Shown: one piece after another, positions 44,408-53,136 of the stretch | Layout: each line of letters opens with the position of its first letter | How positions within the stretch are numbered: position 1 is the stretch's first letter | Assembly (NCBI RefSeq): GCF_029222905.1 | Contig: NZ_JARHUE010000001.1 | Coordinates: forward strand, 310,001 to 374,000 | Direction: 5' to 3' | Source of the DNA: Neptuniibacter sp. CAU 1671 | GTDB taxonomy: Bacteria; Pseudomonadota; Gammaproteobacteria; Pseudomonadales; Balneatricaceae | DNA: 64,000 nucleotides | Notes under the pieces: generated by a model | Told to the model about the DNA's origin: nothing | Database searches by the model: none | The model's input: only the letters and a program-made list of their open reading frames with translations | Translations under genes and position numbers: made by a program

Positions 44408-45195
44408 CGCTGAGTAGCAGCTGGCACTGTTTTAAAGGCATTCTGGTCAGGGAATTTCTGCGGTTTGTTCAGCAGCGCTCCCGATTCCTCAGCGCACTGA
44501 TCCGCCCCCTGCTCTGGCTGATTGTTTTCGCTGCAGGCTTCCGGGCTGCACTGGGCATCGCCATCATTGAACCTTACGAGACCTATATCACCTATGAGGT
44601 CTACATCGCCCCCGGTCTGTGCTGCATGATCTTGCTGTTTAACGGCATGCAGAGCAGCCTTTCGATGGTGTATGACCGCGAGATGGGCAGCATGCGTGTG
44701 TTATTGATGAGTCCTCTGCCACGCCCCTACCTGCTGTTATGCAAAATGGTGGCAACCGCACTGATCTCACTGACTCAGGTCTATGCGTTTCTGGTGATTG
44801 CACTGCTGGTAGAGGTTGAACCACCGCTGATCGGTTATCTGACGGTGCTGCCTGCGCTGATGCTGGTAGCCATGATGCTCAGCTCGCTGGGGCTGTTGCT
44901 CTCAACCCGCATTAAGCAGCTGGAAAACTTCGCAGGCGTGATGAACTTTGTCATCTTCCCGATGTTCTTCCTCTCGTCAGCACTCTATCCGCTGTGGAAG
45001 ATGCAGGAGGCCAGTGAGTGGCTTTACTGGCTGTGTCAGGTCAATCCGTTCACCCATGCGGTAGAACTGGTGCGTTATGCACTCTACTCACAGCTCAACA
45101 CTGATGCCCTGATCATTACCGCAGGTGCCACCCTGCTGTTCAGCGCAGTAGCGGTCACCGGCTTCAGCCCACAGAAAGGCAATGGCCGCGGCTGA
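44404..45195 (+). CDS. pedC: PQQ-cluster ABC-2 type permease (PedC-like)
   Basis: The 263-residue protein has six predicted transmembrane helices and the ABC-2 family hallmark (GLCCMILLFNGMQSSLSMVYD near 75-95; FVIFPMFFLSSALYPLW near 180-197). ABC-2 permeases are mostly exporters. It ends exactly where the convergent MFS gene ends, with no gap. It completes the PedA1A2BC-like unit. Confidence 0.88.
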   Translation: MTLSSSWHCFKGILVREFLRFVQQRSRFLSALIRPLLWLIVFAAGFRAALGIAIIEPYETYITYEVYIAPGLCCMILLFNGMQSSLSMVYDREMGSMRVLLMSPLPRPYLLLCKMVATALISLTQVYAFLVIALLVEVEPPLIGYLTVLPALMLVAMMLSSLGLLLSTRIKQLENFAGVMNFVIFPMFFLSSALYPLWKMQEASEWLYWLCQVNPFTHAVELVRYALYSQLNTDALIITAGATLLFSAVAVTGFSPQKGNGRG

Positions 45196-46371
45196 TCATT
45201 CAGCCTGCTGACGCGCAAGCCAACGCAGGCTCAACATGCCAAGTACAGGTCCCGGAATAAGCAGCCACATCAGCCAGGCAACCGGGACCTGCGCTAAAAA
45301 TATCGCACTCAGCTGCACTGAAACGATCGCTATCGAAAAACCAATACAGTTAATCATGGTCAGGGCGCTACCGACGACAGCGGGCGGTGAGGTTTGGGCT
45401 GAGAGTGCCGAAAACTGAGGCGAATCCCCGACGATGGTAAAGCCCCAAAACCACCAGAAAATCAGCATCAGCAGCATGGGCCAGTGGAAGGCCAGTGGTG
45501 AAAGCAGGCAACACAGCCCCGAACCCAGCAGCATATAAAATGCGACCTTACGACTACCCAGTTTCACTGACCAGCGTCCGCCCATCACGCACCCCAGCAA
45601 CCCTGCTGCAATCACAGTAAACGACCAGAAGGCAATATTGATGGATACCTGCTGACTCTCGGCCCAGGCTTTCAACCAGAACGGCACCAGCGCCCAGACG
45701 GCATACAGCTCCCACATATGGCCAAAATAACCTCCGGCAGATGCACGTAGCGGTTTGTGCTGCAGAGCGATCCACAAATCTCGCAGTGACAACGCTTTAC
45801 CACGATGCAGGGCCGGTCCATCAGGCACCCCCAGCAGAATCAGCCAGCCGGAGATAAAAGCAGCCAGACTGACGGCATAGATTACCGGTTGCCAGCTGGA
45901 AAACTGCAGCGCAGATACGAAATGTGGAGATGCTGTACCCAGCGCAAGAGCACCAACCAGATAACCCAGCGCACGCCCGAGGCCTTCCGGATACCAACCG
46001 GTAGCAATTTTCATCCCGACCGGATAGACACCCGCCAGCATCATGCCACCGAGAAAGCGCAGTACCAGGACGTCATTCAGATTATCAGCCCAGAGTGCGA
46101 TCAGTACATTCGCCAGAGCACTGCCGGTAGCGCAGAGAAAAAACAGCACGCGGGGAGAAAAACGATCAGCCAGTGCCAGAATGGAAAACAGCAGAGCACC
46201 GCAGATAAAACCAAATTGTACCGAGTTTGTCAGCGGAGCTACGGCGCTGTCAGGAAGATTCCAGGCAGCCTGCAGTAAAGGCAAAATCGCATTACCGGCA
46301 AACCAGGTCGAGGTACCCAGGAACTGCGCCAGTATGATTAACGGAAGAATCCGACGAGGGCGCTGCTCCAT
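45196..46371 (-). CDS. MFS transporter, substrate unknown
   Basis: This 391-residue protein has twelve predicted transmembrane helices. A weak MFS loop motif follows helix 2 (LADRFSPRVLF near 67-77), with the equivalent MGGRWSVKLGSRK in the second half. It is convergent with the permease gene and lies 18 bp after the ABC importer ATPase gene on the same strand, so it may be the last gene of that operon. Substrate cannot be inferred from sequence. Confidence 0.85.
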   Translation of the reverse strand: MEQRPRRILPLIILAQFLGTSTWFAGNAILPLLQAAWNLPDSAVAPLTNSVQFGFICGALLFSILALADRFSPRVLFFLCATGSALANVLIALWADNLNDVLVLRFLGGMMLAGVYPVGMKIATGWYPEGLGRALGYLVGALALGTASPHFVSALQFSSWQPVIYAVSLAAFISGWLILLGVPDGPALHRGKALSLRDLWIALQHKPLRASAGGYFGHMWELYAVWALVPFWLKAWAESQQVSINIAFWSFTVIAAGLLGCVMGGRWSVKLGSRKVAFYMLLGSGLCCLLSPLAFHWPMLLMLIFWWFWGFTIVGDSPQFSALSAQTSPPAVVGSALTMINCIGFSIAIVSVQLSAIFLAQVPVAWLMWLLIPGPVLGMLSLRWLARQQAE

Positions 46372-46389
46372 ACTTGTTCCCCGAGGCCT

Positions 46390-47058
46390 TTATGCCACTG
46401 AATTGAATTGCTCTTGTAGCTTATGCTCCAGAATTTCGCGTGACAACTCACCACTGCGGGCACTGAACACCAGTTGCGCAGGTTTTCCTCCCAGTACGGA
46501 GATACGGTCACCCATTTGCAGCGCTTCTTCAAGATCGTGGGTAACGTAGATCAGGCAACGGGTAGGATGATCACAGACCAGCCGTTTAATCAGCCTGCGC
46601 ATCTGCGCCGCAGTGGGCGTATCCAAAGACACAAGCGGTTCATCCATCAGCACCAAATCAGGCTCCATCAGCAAACAGCGGGCCAGTGCCGCTCTGCGCG
46701 CCATGCCGAGTGAGATCCGTGAAGGATAATAGTCGCCATAGCCTTGCAGATTAACCGCTTCCAGCATCTCATCTACGGCTGGAAGGTCATCTTTTACCAG
46801 CAATAGATTTTCACGCAGGGTGCGCCAGGGCAATAGCCGCGGTTGCTGGAAAAGATAACCAATATGGGGTTTCCCACTCTTCCAGTTGGCCTTTACACCA
46901 TCCACATCCAGATCAGCCAGAATATTCAGCAGTGTTGTTTTACCAAAACCAGACGGTCCGATCAGGCAATGACTCTCACCTGGCGCCAAAGACAACGAGA
47001 TCTCGCCCAACACGGGTTTATCGTTAAAACTGCGACCGGGAATTGACCAACTGATCAT
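46390..47058 (-). CDS. ABC importer ATPase (nitrate/sulfonate/taurine-type)
   Basis: The start at 47058 (ATGA overlap with the permease stop) gives 222 residues. It has Walker A GPSGFGKTTLLN, Q-loop YLFQQPRLLPWRTL, Walker B LVLMDEPLVSLD and a H-loop VTHDLEEALQMG. The signature is degenerate, ISLGMARRAALAR rather than LSGGQ. A longer frame from 47118 lies inside the permease gene and is rejected. Part of an operon with permease and binding protein. Confidence 0.88.
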   Translation of the reverse strand: MISWSIPGRSFNDKPVLGEISLSLAPGESHCLIGPSGFGKTTLLNILADLDVDGVKANWKSGKPHIGYLFQQPRLLPWRTLRENLLLVKDDLPAVDEMLEAVNLQGYGDYYPSRISLGMARRAALARCLLMEPDLVLMDEPLVSLDTPTAAQMRRLIKRLVCDHPTRCLIYVTHDLEEALQMGDRISVLGGKPAQLVFSARSGELSREILEHKLQEQFNSVA

Positions 47059-47813
47059 GACGATGCCCCTTTTTGCCAGCGACTTGAATACCGCTCTAAC
47101 GGTTGCAGCACAAACCACTCTATCAGTTGCACCACCGTGATAAAGGCAAAGCTGTATGCCAGAATTGTTGCCACATCAAATAACTGAAACGCCAGATGTA
47201 GCTGAAAGCCCACGCCATCCGAGCGCCCCAGCAGCTCAACCACCAACACAATTTTCCAGATCAGGGCCAGACCACTGCGGGTAGCCACCATCACATAAGG
47301 GAACAATTGCGGCCACCAGATATGACGAAGACGCTTCTGCCAGGAAAAGTGATAGGCTTTCGCCATCTCCTCCAGCTCAGGATCGAACATACGTGCACCC
47401 TCTCGCAGGGTGACCGCCACATTGGGCAATTTATTGATAATCACCGCAGCAACCGCTGCCGCTTCCACCAGACCAAACCAGATATACAGCAGAATGATAA
47501 CCACCAGCGCCGGAATGTTTAGCAGCATCACCAACAGAGGATCCAGGATCCGGTTACAGAGCGAAAACCGCCCCATCACCACACCCAGTATAATTCCCAG
47601 AAACATGGCTGATACAAAGCTGATCACAACACGTTGCAGCGTGATCATCAGATTGGGCAGCAAACGGTCCTGCTGCCATTCAATCAGCAGTTTGTCGGCC
47701 ACATGATCTGGGCCCGGCAACATCGGATTCTGCAGCCAGGCTGCAGCGAGGTACCAAATAAGGATAAAAACTGCCAGCGCCAGCAGTTGATCTCGCAGGC
47801 GACTGGTCGTCAT
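47055..47813 (-). CDS. ABC importer permease (SsuC/TauC-like)
   Basis: The 252-residue protein has six helices and the binding-protein-dependent EAA loop (LEEMAKAYHFSWQKRLRHIWWPQLFPYVM near 155-183). It is of the SsuC/TauC/ThiX class. It is coupled on both sides by 4-bp overlaps, with the binding protein and the ATPase genes. Confidence 0.9.
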   Translation of the reverse strand: MTTSRLRDQLLALAVFILIWYLAAAWLQNPMLPGPDHVADKLLIEWQQDRLLPNLMITLQRVVISFVSAMFLGIILGVVMGRFSLCNRILDPLLVMLLNIPALVVIILLYIWFGLVEAAAVAAVIINKLPNVAVTLREGARMFDPELEEMAKAYHFSWQKRLRHIWWPQLFPYVMVATRSGLALIWKIVLVVELLGRSDGVGFQLHLAFQLFDVATILAYSFAFITVVQLIEWFVLQPLERYSSRWQKGASS

Positions 47814-48775
47814 AATTCAGCCCGATAAAACACCACAGGATCGAGTTTTTCGCCAGTTGGATTGGGATCAAGAGAATCAATCAAACTGAAGAACCGCTTG
47901 GCATCCTCAATCTGCTGTTCAGAGATCCGCTCAGGAGTACCCTCAAGGTACTTCACTTTAAGCGCGGTAAAAATTTCATCGCTTTCAGCGTTCATCAGCG
48001 GGCGTATAGCATTCCAGCCCGCTTCATCAACCGCCAGACGCTGTTTCGCTTCTGCCACGGCAGCGGCAAAGCCTGCCACTGCATCAGGCGACTGCTCGGT
48101 TAACTGCGCATGAAACAGATACCCCAGAATCGGGAGACTGCTCTTCATACCCAACTCATGCATCAACTGCTGCATGCTGACCAAAGGCTTAAAACCTTCA
48201 GCCTCCAGACGCGCGCCAAAATGCCAGAAAGTTGCCAGCACATCGACCTGGCCGCGCTTAAGTGCCTGACTCAGCAAAGGCGGTGCAGCAAACTGGATAG
48301 AGGCTTCTTTTTGCAGATCGATACCTTCAGCCTTGGCTGCTGCCTGCAGCAACACCCAGCTTTTATTCATCGGTCCACCAGCAACTCCGATTTTTTTACC
48401 GCGCAGGTCCTGCAGCGTTTTGACTGCACTGTCTGTCGGCACAAGCACACTGCCGATCTGACTGGAAAAGGGGATAAAACGCAGGGTTTCGCCCGCATTG
48501 TTGCGTTTGCCAGCCCACAGCCAATCAGACACCATCATATCGGCGCCGCCACTGGTCAGCGCCAGTTTTGCCGCAGGCAAGCTGGCCACTTTAATCATTT
48601 CAAGTTTGAAACCGTGAGCCTGATCAAGCTTTTGATCAAGGATATACTGGAGTTCCCAGTTCACAGTACCTGATTGCAAAACGGCAACCCGTAACTGAGG
48701 AAGAGTGGTTTCAGCGGAAACCGTCAAGGAAAAGAGCGCAAACATCAGCGCTAAAGCACGTGTAACAAACGTCAT
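47810..48775 (-). CDS. ABC importer substrate-binding protein (NMT1/SsuA-like)
   Basis: The ATG at 48775 gives 321 residues with a clear signal peptide (ALALMFALFSLTVSAE); the longer frame from 48835 hides it. The fold is NMT1/SsuA-like, with VAVLQSGTVNWELQYILDQ near 33 and a hinge LRGKKIGVAGGPMNKSW near 130. The ligand is unknown. Position beside the alcohol island and shared promoter words suggest a substrate linked to PQQ-dependent metabolism, such as a metal chelate or cofactor; this is inference. Confidence 0.85.
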   Translation of the reverse strand: MTFVTRALALMFALFSLTVSAETTLPQLRVAVLQSGTVNWELQYILDQKLDQAHGFKLEMIKVASLPAAKLALTSGGADMMVSDWLWAGKRNNAGETLRFIPFSSQIGSVLVPTDSAVKTLQDLRGKKIGVAGGPMNKSWVLLQAAAKAEGIDLQKEASIQFAAPPLLSQALKRGQVDVLATFWHFGARLEAEGFKPLVSMQQLMHELGMKSSLPILGYLFHAQLTEQSPDAVAGFAAAVAEAKQRLAVDEAGWNAIRPLMNAESDEIFTALKVKYLEGTPERISEQQIEDAKRFFSLIDSLDPNPTGEKLDPVVFYRAEL

Positions 48776-48914
48776 AACATACCCGGCAGCAATTATTTTT
48801 ATTGTGGCTGGATTCGCGTTGCCACGATCCGCCATGAAACTCTGTCAGTTTTACCCTGCGCAAAGTTAATACTCAGGCAGTTAAAACCGACAGATGTTCC
48901 GTAAAAACTTCATT

Positions 48915-48985
48915 ACCAAAATACGAGTACGCTAACGGGTCAAAAATACTACTTTTGGTCTTGAGTATTAGTCCATTAGTACTAC
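48915..48985 (-). promoter_or_regulatory. Dense cluster of shared words upstream of the ABC importer
   Basis: CCAAAATAC (48916-48924), TACTACTTTT (48947-48956), GTATTAGTC (48965-48973) and TCCATTAGTAC (48972-48982) all lie within 70 bp, about 140-210 bp before the binding-protein gene. Each recurs at another island promoter: 29045/59615, 29092, 59660 (reverse) and 35709. It is the richest copy of the proposed regulon signal. The carbonic anhydrase stop lies 34 bp further on. Confidence 0.5.
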
Positions 48986-49018
48986 ATGCATTCCCGCTTC
49001 GGAATTACAGGTCAGTAT

Positions 49019-49693
49019 TTATTCAGCAGAAGCCTCTAGCTCAGCAATAATCTCTGCATACTGCTCTGAAAAGTCGCGGAAAGACTCATCATGCAAACCG
49101 CAGCAGCGGATACTGCCGGATTTGATGTCATAGACCCATCCATGAATGGAAAGCTTGTTGGTCGCAAGTTTGGCCGCCACCACAGGGTGGGTACGCAGAT
49201 GCTGAACCTGCTGCAACACATTCTGTTCAATGGCTTCGTTGAGATAAGACGCATCAACACACTGATCACCCGGTAGGCTGTTGCGTTCACGCACAATCTC
49301 CATTGCAGAGCGACAATGCCCCAGCCACTCCTTAACATGAGGCAACCCTTTCAGACTGCCAAGATCAAGCGCCCCTTTAATCGCGCCACAATCAGTATGG
49401 CCACAGACAATCACATGCTGCACTCCCAGCACGGCTACGGCGTATTCAATGGAGGCGGTCATACCGCCCGTTTCATTGCTGTGCGGCGGGATGATATTGC
49501 CTGCATTACGACAGATAAACAGATCTCCCGGACTGGAGCCGGTGAGCAAGTTTGGATCAATTCGCGAATCCGAGCAGGTGATAAAAAGCACTTCCGGGCT
49601 CTGACCCATATCGGCCAGTACCCCGAAAAGGTCTTTACGCTCCGGGTAAATGTCCTGCTTAAACTTCAAAATACCTTTAACGATCTGTTCCAT
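49019..49693 (-). CDS. Beta-class carbonic anhydrase
   Basis: The ATG at 49693 gives 224 residues. Zinc ligands and the catalytic dyad are C40-x-D42-x-R44 and H99-xx-C102, the complete beta-CA set. RNAGNIIPP and GGMTASIEYAVAVL are typical of bacterial CynT/Can-like enzymes. It interconverts CO2 and bicarbonate. It lies 68 bp after the pyruvate carboxylase B gene on the same strand. Supplying bicarbonate to pyruvate carboxylase is a natural role. Confidence 0.94.
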   Translation of the reverse strand: MEQIVKGILKFKQDIYPERKDLFGVLADMGQSPEVLFITCSDSRIDPNLLTGSSPGDLFICRNAGNIIPPHSNETGGMTASIEYAVAVLGVQHVIVCGHTDCGAIKGALDLGSLKGLPHVKEWLGHCRSAMEIVRERNSLPGDQCVDASYLNEAIEQNVLQQVQHLRTHPVVAAKLATNKLSIHGWVYDIKSGSIRCCGLHDESFRDFSEQYAEIIAELEASAE

Positions 49694-49761
49694 TACTAAA
49701 ACCTGTCCTGCATTAAAAAGCGAAGGCACCCCGCTTGGGAGGTGCCGCATACTACTGGGAT

Positions 49762-51579
49762 TTATCCAACGATTTCAATCAATACCTCGCCCGGTGTCAC
49801 CCGGTCACCTTTTTTCACATGCACAGCCTGAACGGTGCCTGCGATATTGGCGTGGACTTCCATCTCCATTTTCATCGCTTCAATCACCATCACGCCCTGA
49901 CCGGCAGAGACTGAATCGCCCTCTTTAACCAGTACATCAACCACATTGCCAGGCATTGCTGCACTGACATGGCCCGGATCGGTGGCTTTTTTACGCCCTT
50001 TACCGCCCTCTTCTGCCACATATTCATTCAGCGGCTCAAACACCACCTCTTCAGGCATGCCGTCCATCGACAAATACAGCTTGCGCTTGCCGCAACCGGA
50101 ATCGCCCACACCGGTGATGGCGATTTCATAGGTCTCGCCATGCACATCAATTTTGAATTCAGTTGCAACCGCCTTGCTGGCACCTTTCACAGCAGCGGCG
50201 GCCTGATCAACGGGCTGCAGCACTTCCGGCTGTAGGGTTCCATCCTGGCGTTGCTGCAGGAACTCACGGCCCAGATCCGGGAACATGGCAAAGGTCAGCA
50301 CATCTTCATCAGACTGTGCCAGGGCACCAATATCAGCCCGCAGCTTATTCAGCTCCGGGGATAATTGATCGGCCGGGCGCCCTTCAGTCACCGGTTCGTT
50401 GCCAATGGCTTTTTTGCGCAGATCTTCATTCACCGCTGCCGGTGGCTGACCATAGCCCCCCTGCAGGTAACGTTTTACTTCATTGGTGATCGTTTTATAA
50501 CGCTGACCTGACAACACGTTATACACCGCCTGCGTACCCACAATCTGCGAGGTTGGCGTTACCAGCGGAGGGTAACCCAGGTCTTCACGCACCCGGGGAA
50601 TTTCGGCAAACACATCACGGATAGAATCCAGTGCATTCTGCTCTTTCAGCTGGTTTGCCAGATTGGACATCATGCCACCCGGTACCTGATTGATCTGAAC
50701 AGAGACATCTTCACGGGTGAATTCACTTTCAAACTGATGATACTTCTTACGCACATCACGGAAGTAATCCGCAATTTCAGAAAGCAGTTCCAGGTCCAGA
50801 CCCGTGTCATACGGTGTACCTTTCAGTGCCGCCACCTGAGATTCTGTTGCAGGATGACTGGTACCCGCGGCAAACGAGGAGATCGCCGTATCAATGCGGT
50901 CAGCACCGGCTTCGATGGCTTTCATCTGGCACAAAGGTGCCAGACCCGATGTACTGTGACTGTGCACCACCAGCGGCAGGTCAACAGCGCCTTTGATCGC
51001 CTGCACCAACTCAAATGTCGCATAGGGTGTCAGCAGGCCTGCCATATCCTTAATGGCGATAGAATCCGCGCCCATTGCCTGCAGGGTTTTGGCCTGCTCA
51101 ACAAACAGCTCCGGCGTGTGAACCGGGCTGGTGGTGTAACAAATGGTACCCTGGGCATGTTTGCCGGCCTTTTTGACGGCTTTCATGGCACGCTCGACAT
51201 TACGCAGGTCATTCAGTGCGTCGAAGACACGGAACACATCAATGCCGTTTTCCGCCGCTTTCTGCACAAAACTGTCTACCACATCATCCGCATAGTGGCG
51301 GTAACCTAGCAGGTTCTGACCACGCAACAGCATCTGCAGCCGAGTGTTTGGCAGCGCCGCTCGCAACTGACGCAGGCGCTCCCATGGATCTTCCTTCAGA
51401 AAACGGATGCAGGCATCAAATGTTGCACCACCCCAAACCTCAAGTGACCAGTACCCGACCTGATCCAGTTTTTCACAGATCGGCAGCATGTCTTCGGTAC
51501 GCATTCGGGTTGCAATCAGTGACTGGTGCGCATCACGCAGAATGACATCGGTGACTTCAATTTTTTTTGTCTGACTCAT
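49762..51579 (-). CDS. pycB: Pyruvate carboxylase subunit B (carboxyltransferase and biotin carrier)
   Basis: This 605-residue protein has the DRE-TIM barrel (VILRDAHQSLIATRMRTEDM near 12-31; WGGATFDACIRFL near 50). A conserved carboxylase domain follows, then a C-terminal biotinyl domain with EAMKMEME (biotin at K570). It transfers CO2 from biotin to pyruvate, forming oxaloacetate. Annotation often calls it oxaloacetate decarboxylase alpha, but no beta/gamma sodium-pump subunits are encoded and it pairs with a biotin carboxylase 18 bp upstream, as in Pseudomonas. Confidence 0.92.
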   Translation of the reverse strand: MSQTKKIEVTDVILRDAHQSLIATRMRTEDMLPICEKLDQVGYWSLEVWGGATFDACIRFLKEDPWERLRQLRAALPNTRLQMLLRGQNLLGYRHYADDVVDSFVQKAAENGIDVFRVFDALNDLRNVERAMKAVKKAGKHAQGTICYTTSPVHTPELFVEQAKTLQAMGADSIAIKDMAGLLTPYATFELVQAIKGAVDLPLVVHSHSTSGLAPLCQMKAIEAGADRIDTAISSFAAGTSHPATESQVAALKGTPYDTGLDLELLSEIADYFRDVRKKYHQFESEFTREDVSVQINQVPGGMMSNLANQLKEQNALDSIRDVFAEIPRVREDLGYPPLVTPTSQIVGTQAVYNVLSGQRYKTITNEVKRYLQGGYGQPPAAVNEDLRKKAIGNEPVTEGRPADQLSPELNKLRADIGALAQSDEDVLTFAMFPDLGREFLQQRQDGTLQPEVLQPVDQAAAAVKGASKAVATEFKIDVHGETYEIAITGVGDSGCGKRKLYLSMDGMPEEVVFEPLNEYVAEEGGKGRKKATDPGHVSAAMPGNVVDVLVKEGDSVSAGQGVMVIEAMKMEMEVHANIAGTVQAVHVKKGDRVTPGEVLIEIVG

Positions 51580-51597
51580 GAATAAATCCTCTGCTTG

Positions 51598-53013
51598 TTA
51601 CCAACCGGCATGCGCTGCAATCGCACTGGCAATGGCCAGAGCCACTTCGCTGGGGTGACGTTTAACTGAATAATTGAGCAGCTCCGGATGGCTGGGCACG
51701 AAACTGGTATTAAAGTTGGCACCCTGAAAATCAGGATGCTTGAGAATCTGCTGATAATACTGCGCCGTCGTTTTGATGCCGTGCAGACGCATATCATCAA
51801 GGGCACGCTGGCCACGTTCGATTACGTGATCCCAGTTCAAAGCCCAAACCACCAGCTTCAGACACATGGAATCAAAGTACGGCGGAATCTCGTAGCCGGT
51901 ATAGATGGCGGTATCAACCCGCACACCCGGGCCGCCCGGAGCATAGTAGTGACTGATACGTCCAAAACTGGGGAGAAAATCGTTTTTAGGGTCTTCGGCG
52001 TTGATACGGAACTGCAGCGCAAAACCACGGTAATGAATATCTTTCTGCGCAAAGCTCAACGGCATACCGGATGCAATTTGTAGCTGTTCACGGACGATAT
52101 CTACGCCAGTAATCTGCTCGGTGATCGTGTGCTCGACCTGAACACGAGTATTCATCTCCATGAAGTACACTTCATTACCCGAAATCAGAAACTCAACGGT
52201 ACCGGCATTCTCGTAACCCACCGCCTGAGCCGCTTTCACACCCAAACCACCAATATATTGACGCTGTTCCGGCGTCAGTTGCGGGCTGGGCGCAATCTCT
52301 ATCAGTTTCTGGTTACGACGCTGAATTGAGCAGTCACGCTCATACAGGTGCACTACATTGCCGTGACTGTCCGCCAGAATCTGCACCTCGATATGCAACG
52401 GATCGACAATGCACTTCTCCATAAACACTTCGGCGGAACCAAAGGCCTTGGTCGCCTCGGAAATAACACGCGGATACTGCACTTTCAGCTCTTCCGCAGA
52501 ATCGCAACGACGGATGCCGCGCCCGCCACCCCCTGAAGTCGCCTTAACCATCACCGGATAACCGATCTTCTCTGCCAGCTCCAATGCTTCATTCAGGTCT
52601 TTCAGGTTTCCGTCAGAACCGGGCGTAACGGGAACACCCGCAGCGCGCATGCTGTCACGCGCCTGCGTCTTATCACCCATCTTATGAATGACACTGGATT
52701 TAGGACCGATAAAAGTGATGCCTTTCTCTTCACACAATTTAGCGAAGTTGGCGTTCTCCGACAGAAACCCATAACCCGGATGGATGGCATCACAGCCGGT
52801 TTCCAGAGCCAGATTCACAATGCGCAGCGGATCCAGATAGCCCGCAAGCGGTTCTTCACCCAGAGAATAGGCTTCATCGGCCCGTTTTACATGCAGCGCA
52901 TATCGGTCAGGTTCTGTGTAGATCGCCACCGAGCGGATATTCATCTCGGCACAGGCCCGCACGATTCGCACCGCAATCTCACCACGGTTAGCAATCAATA
53001 CTTTTTTCAACAT
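51598..53013 (-). CDS. pycA: Pyruvate carboxylase subunit A (biotin carboxylase)
   Basis: About 471 residues start at the ATG at 53013, which has AGGA six bases away; the ATG at 53019 abuts the site. Biotin-carboxylase features are LIANRGEIAVRIVRA at the N terminus, the ATP-grasp glycine loop KATSGGGGRGIR near 165, and EMNTRVQVEHTITE near 290. It carboxylates the biotin on PycB using ATP and bicarbonate. The separate-subunit arrangement with a divergent LysR gene matches the Pseudomonas pycA-pycB locus. Confidence 0.92.
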   Translation of the reverse strand: MLKKVLIANRGEIAVRIVRACAEMNIRSVAIYTEPDRYALHVKRADEAYSLGEEPLAGYLDPLRIVNLALETGCDAIHPGYGFLSENANFAKLCEEKGITFIGPKSSVIHKMGDKTQARDSMRAAGVPVTPGSDGNLKDLNEALELAEKIGYPVMVKATSGGGGRGIRRCDSAEELKVQYPRVISEATKAFGSAEVFMEKCIVDPLHIEVQILADSHGNVVHLYERDCSIQRRNQKLIEIAPSPQLTPEQRQYIGGLGVKAAQAVGYENAGTVEFLISGNEVYFMEMNTRVQVEHTITEQITGVDIVREQLQIASGMPLSFAQKDIHYRGFALQFRINAEDPKNDFLPSFGRISHYYAPGGPGVRVDTAIYTGYEIPPYFDSMCLKLVVWALNWDHVIERGQRALDDMRLHGIKTTAQYYQQILKHPDFQGANFNTSFVPSHPELLNYSVKRHPSEVALAIASAIAAHAGW

Positions 53014-53136
53014 ATCCATTCCTCAAACGAGTATGTATACAAGCGTAGATAAGGCTTAGGCAAAGTTAAAATTGATATTACTTAGGTTTTGTATAACCTA
53101 TTACTTATACATATCTGATTAAGCGTGTAACCAAAC

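Noticed and set aside
49762-51579. Oxaloacetate decarboxylase sodium pump alpha subunit
   Set aside because: No beta or gamma subunit genes are present, and the gene pairs with a biotin carboxylase and LysR regulator as in pyruvate carboxylase loci.
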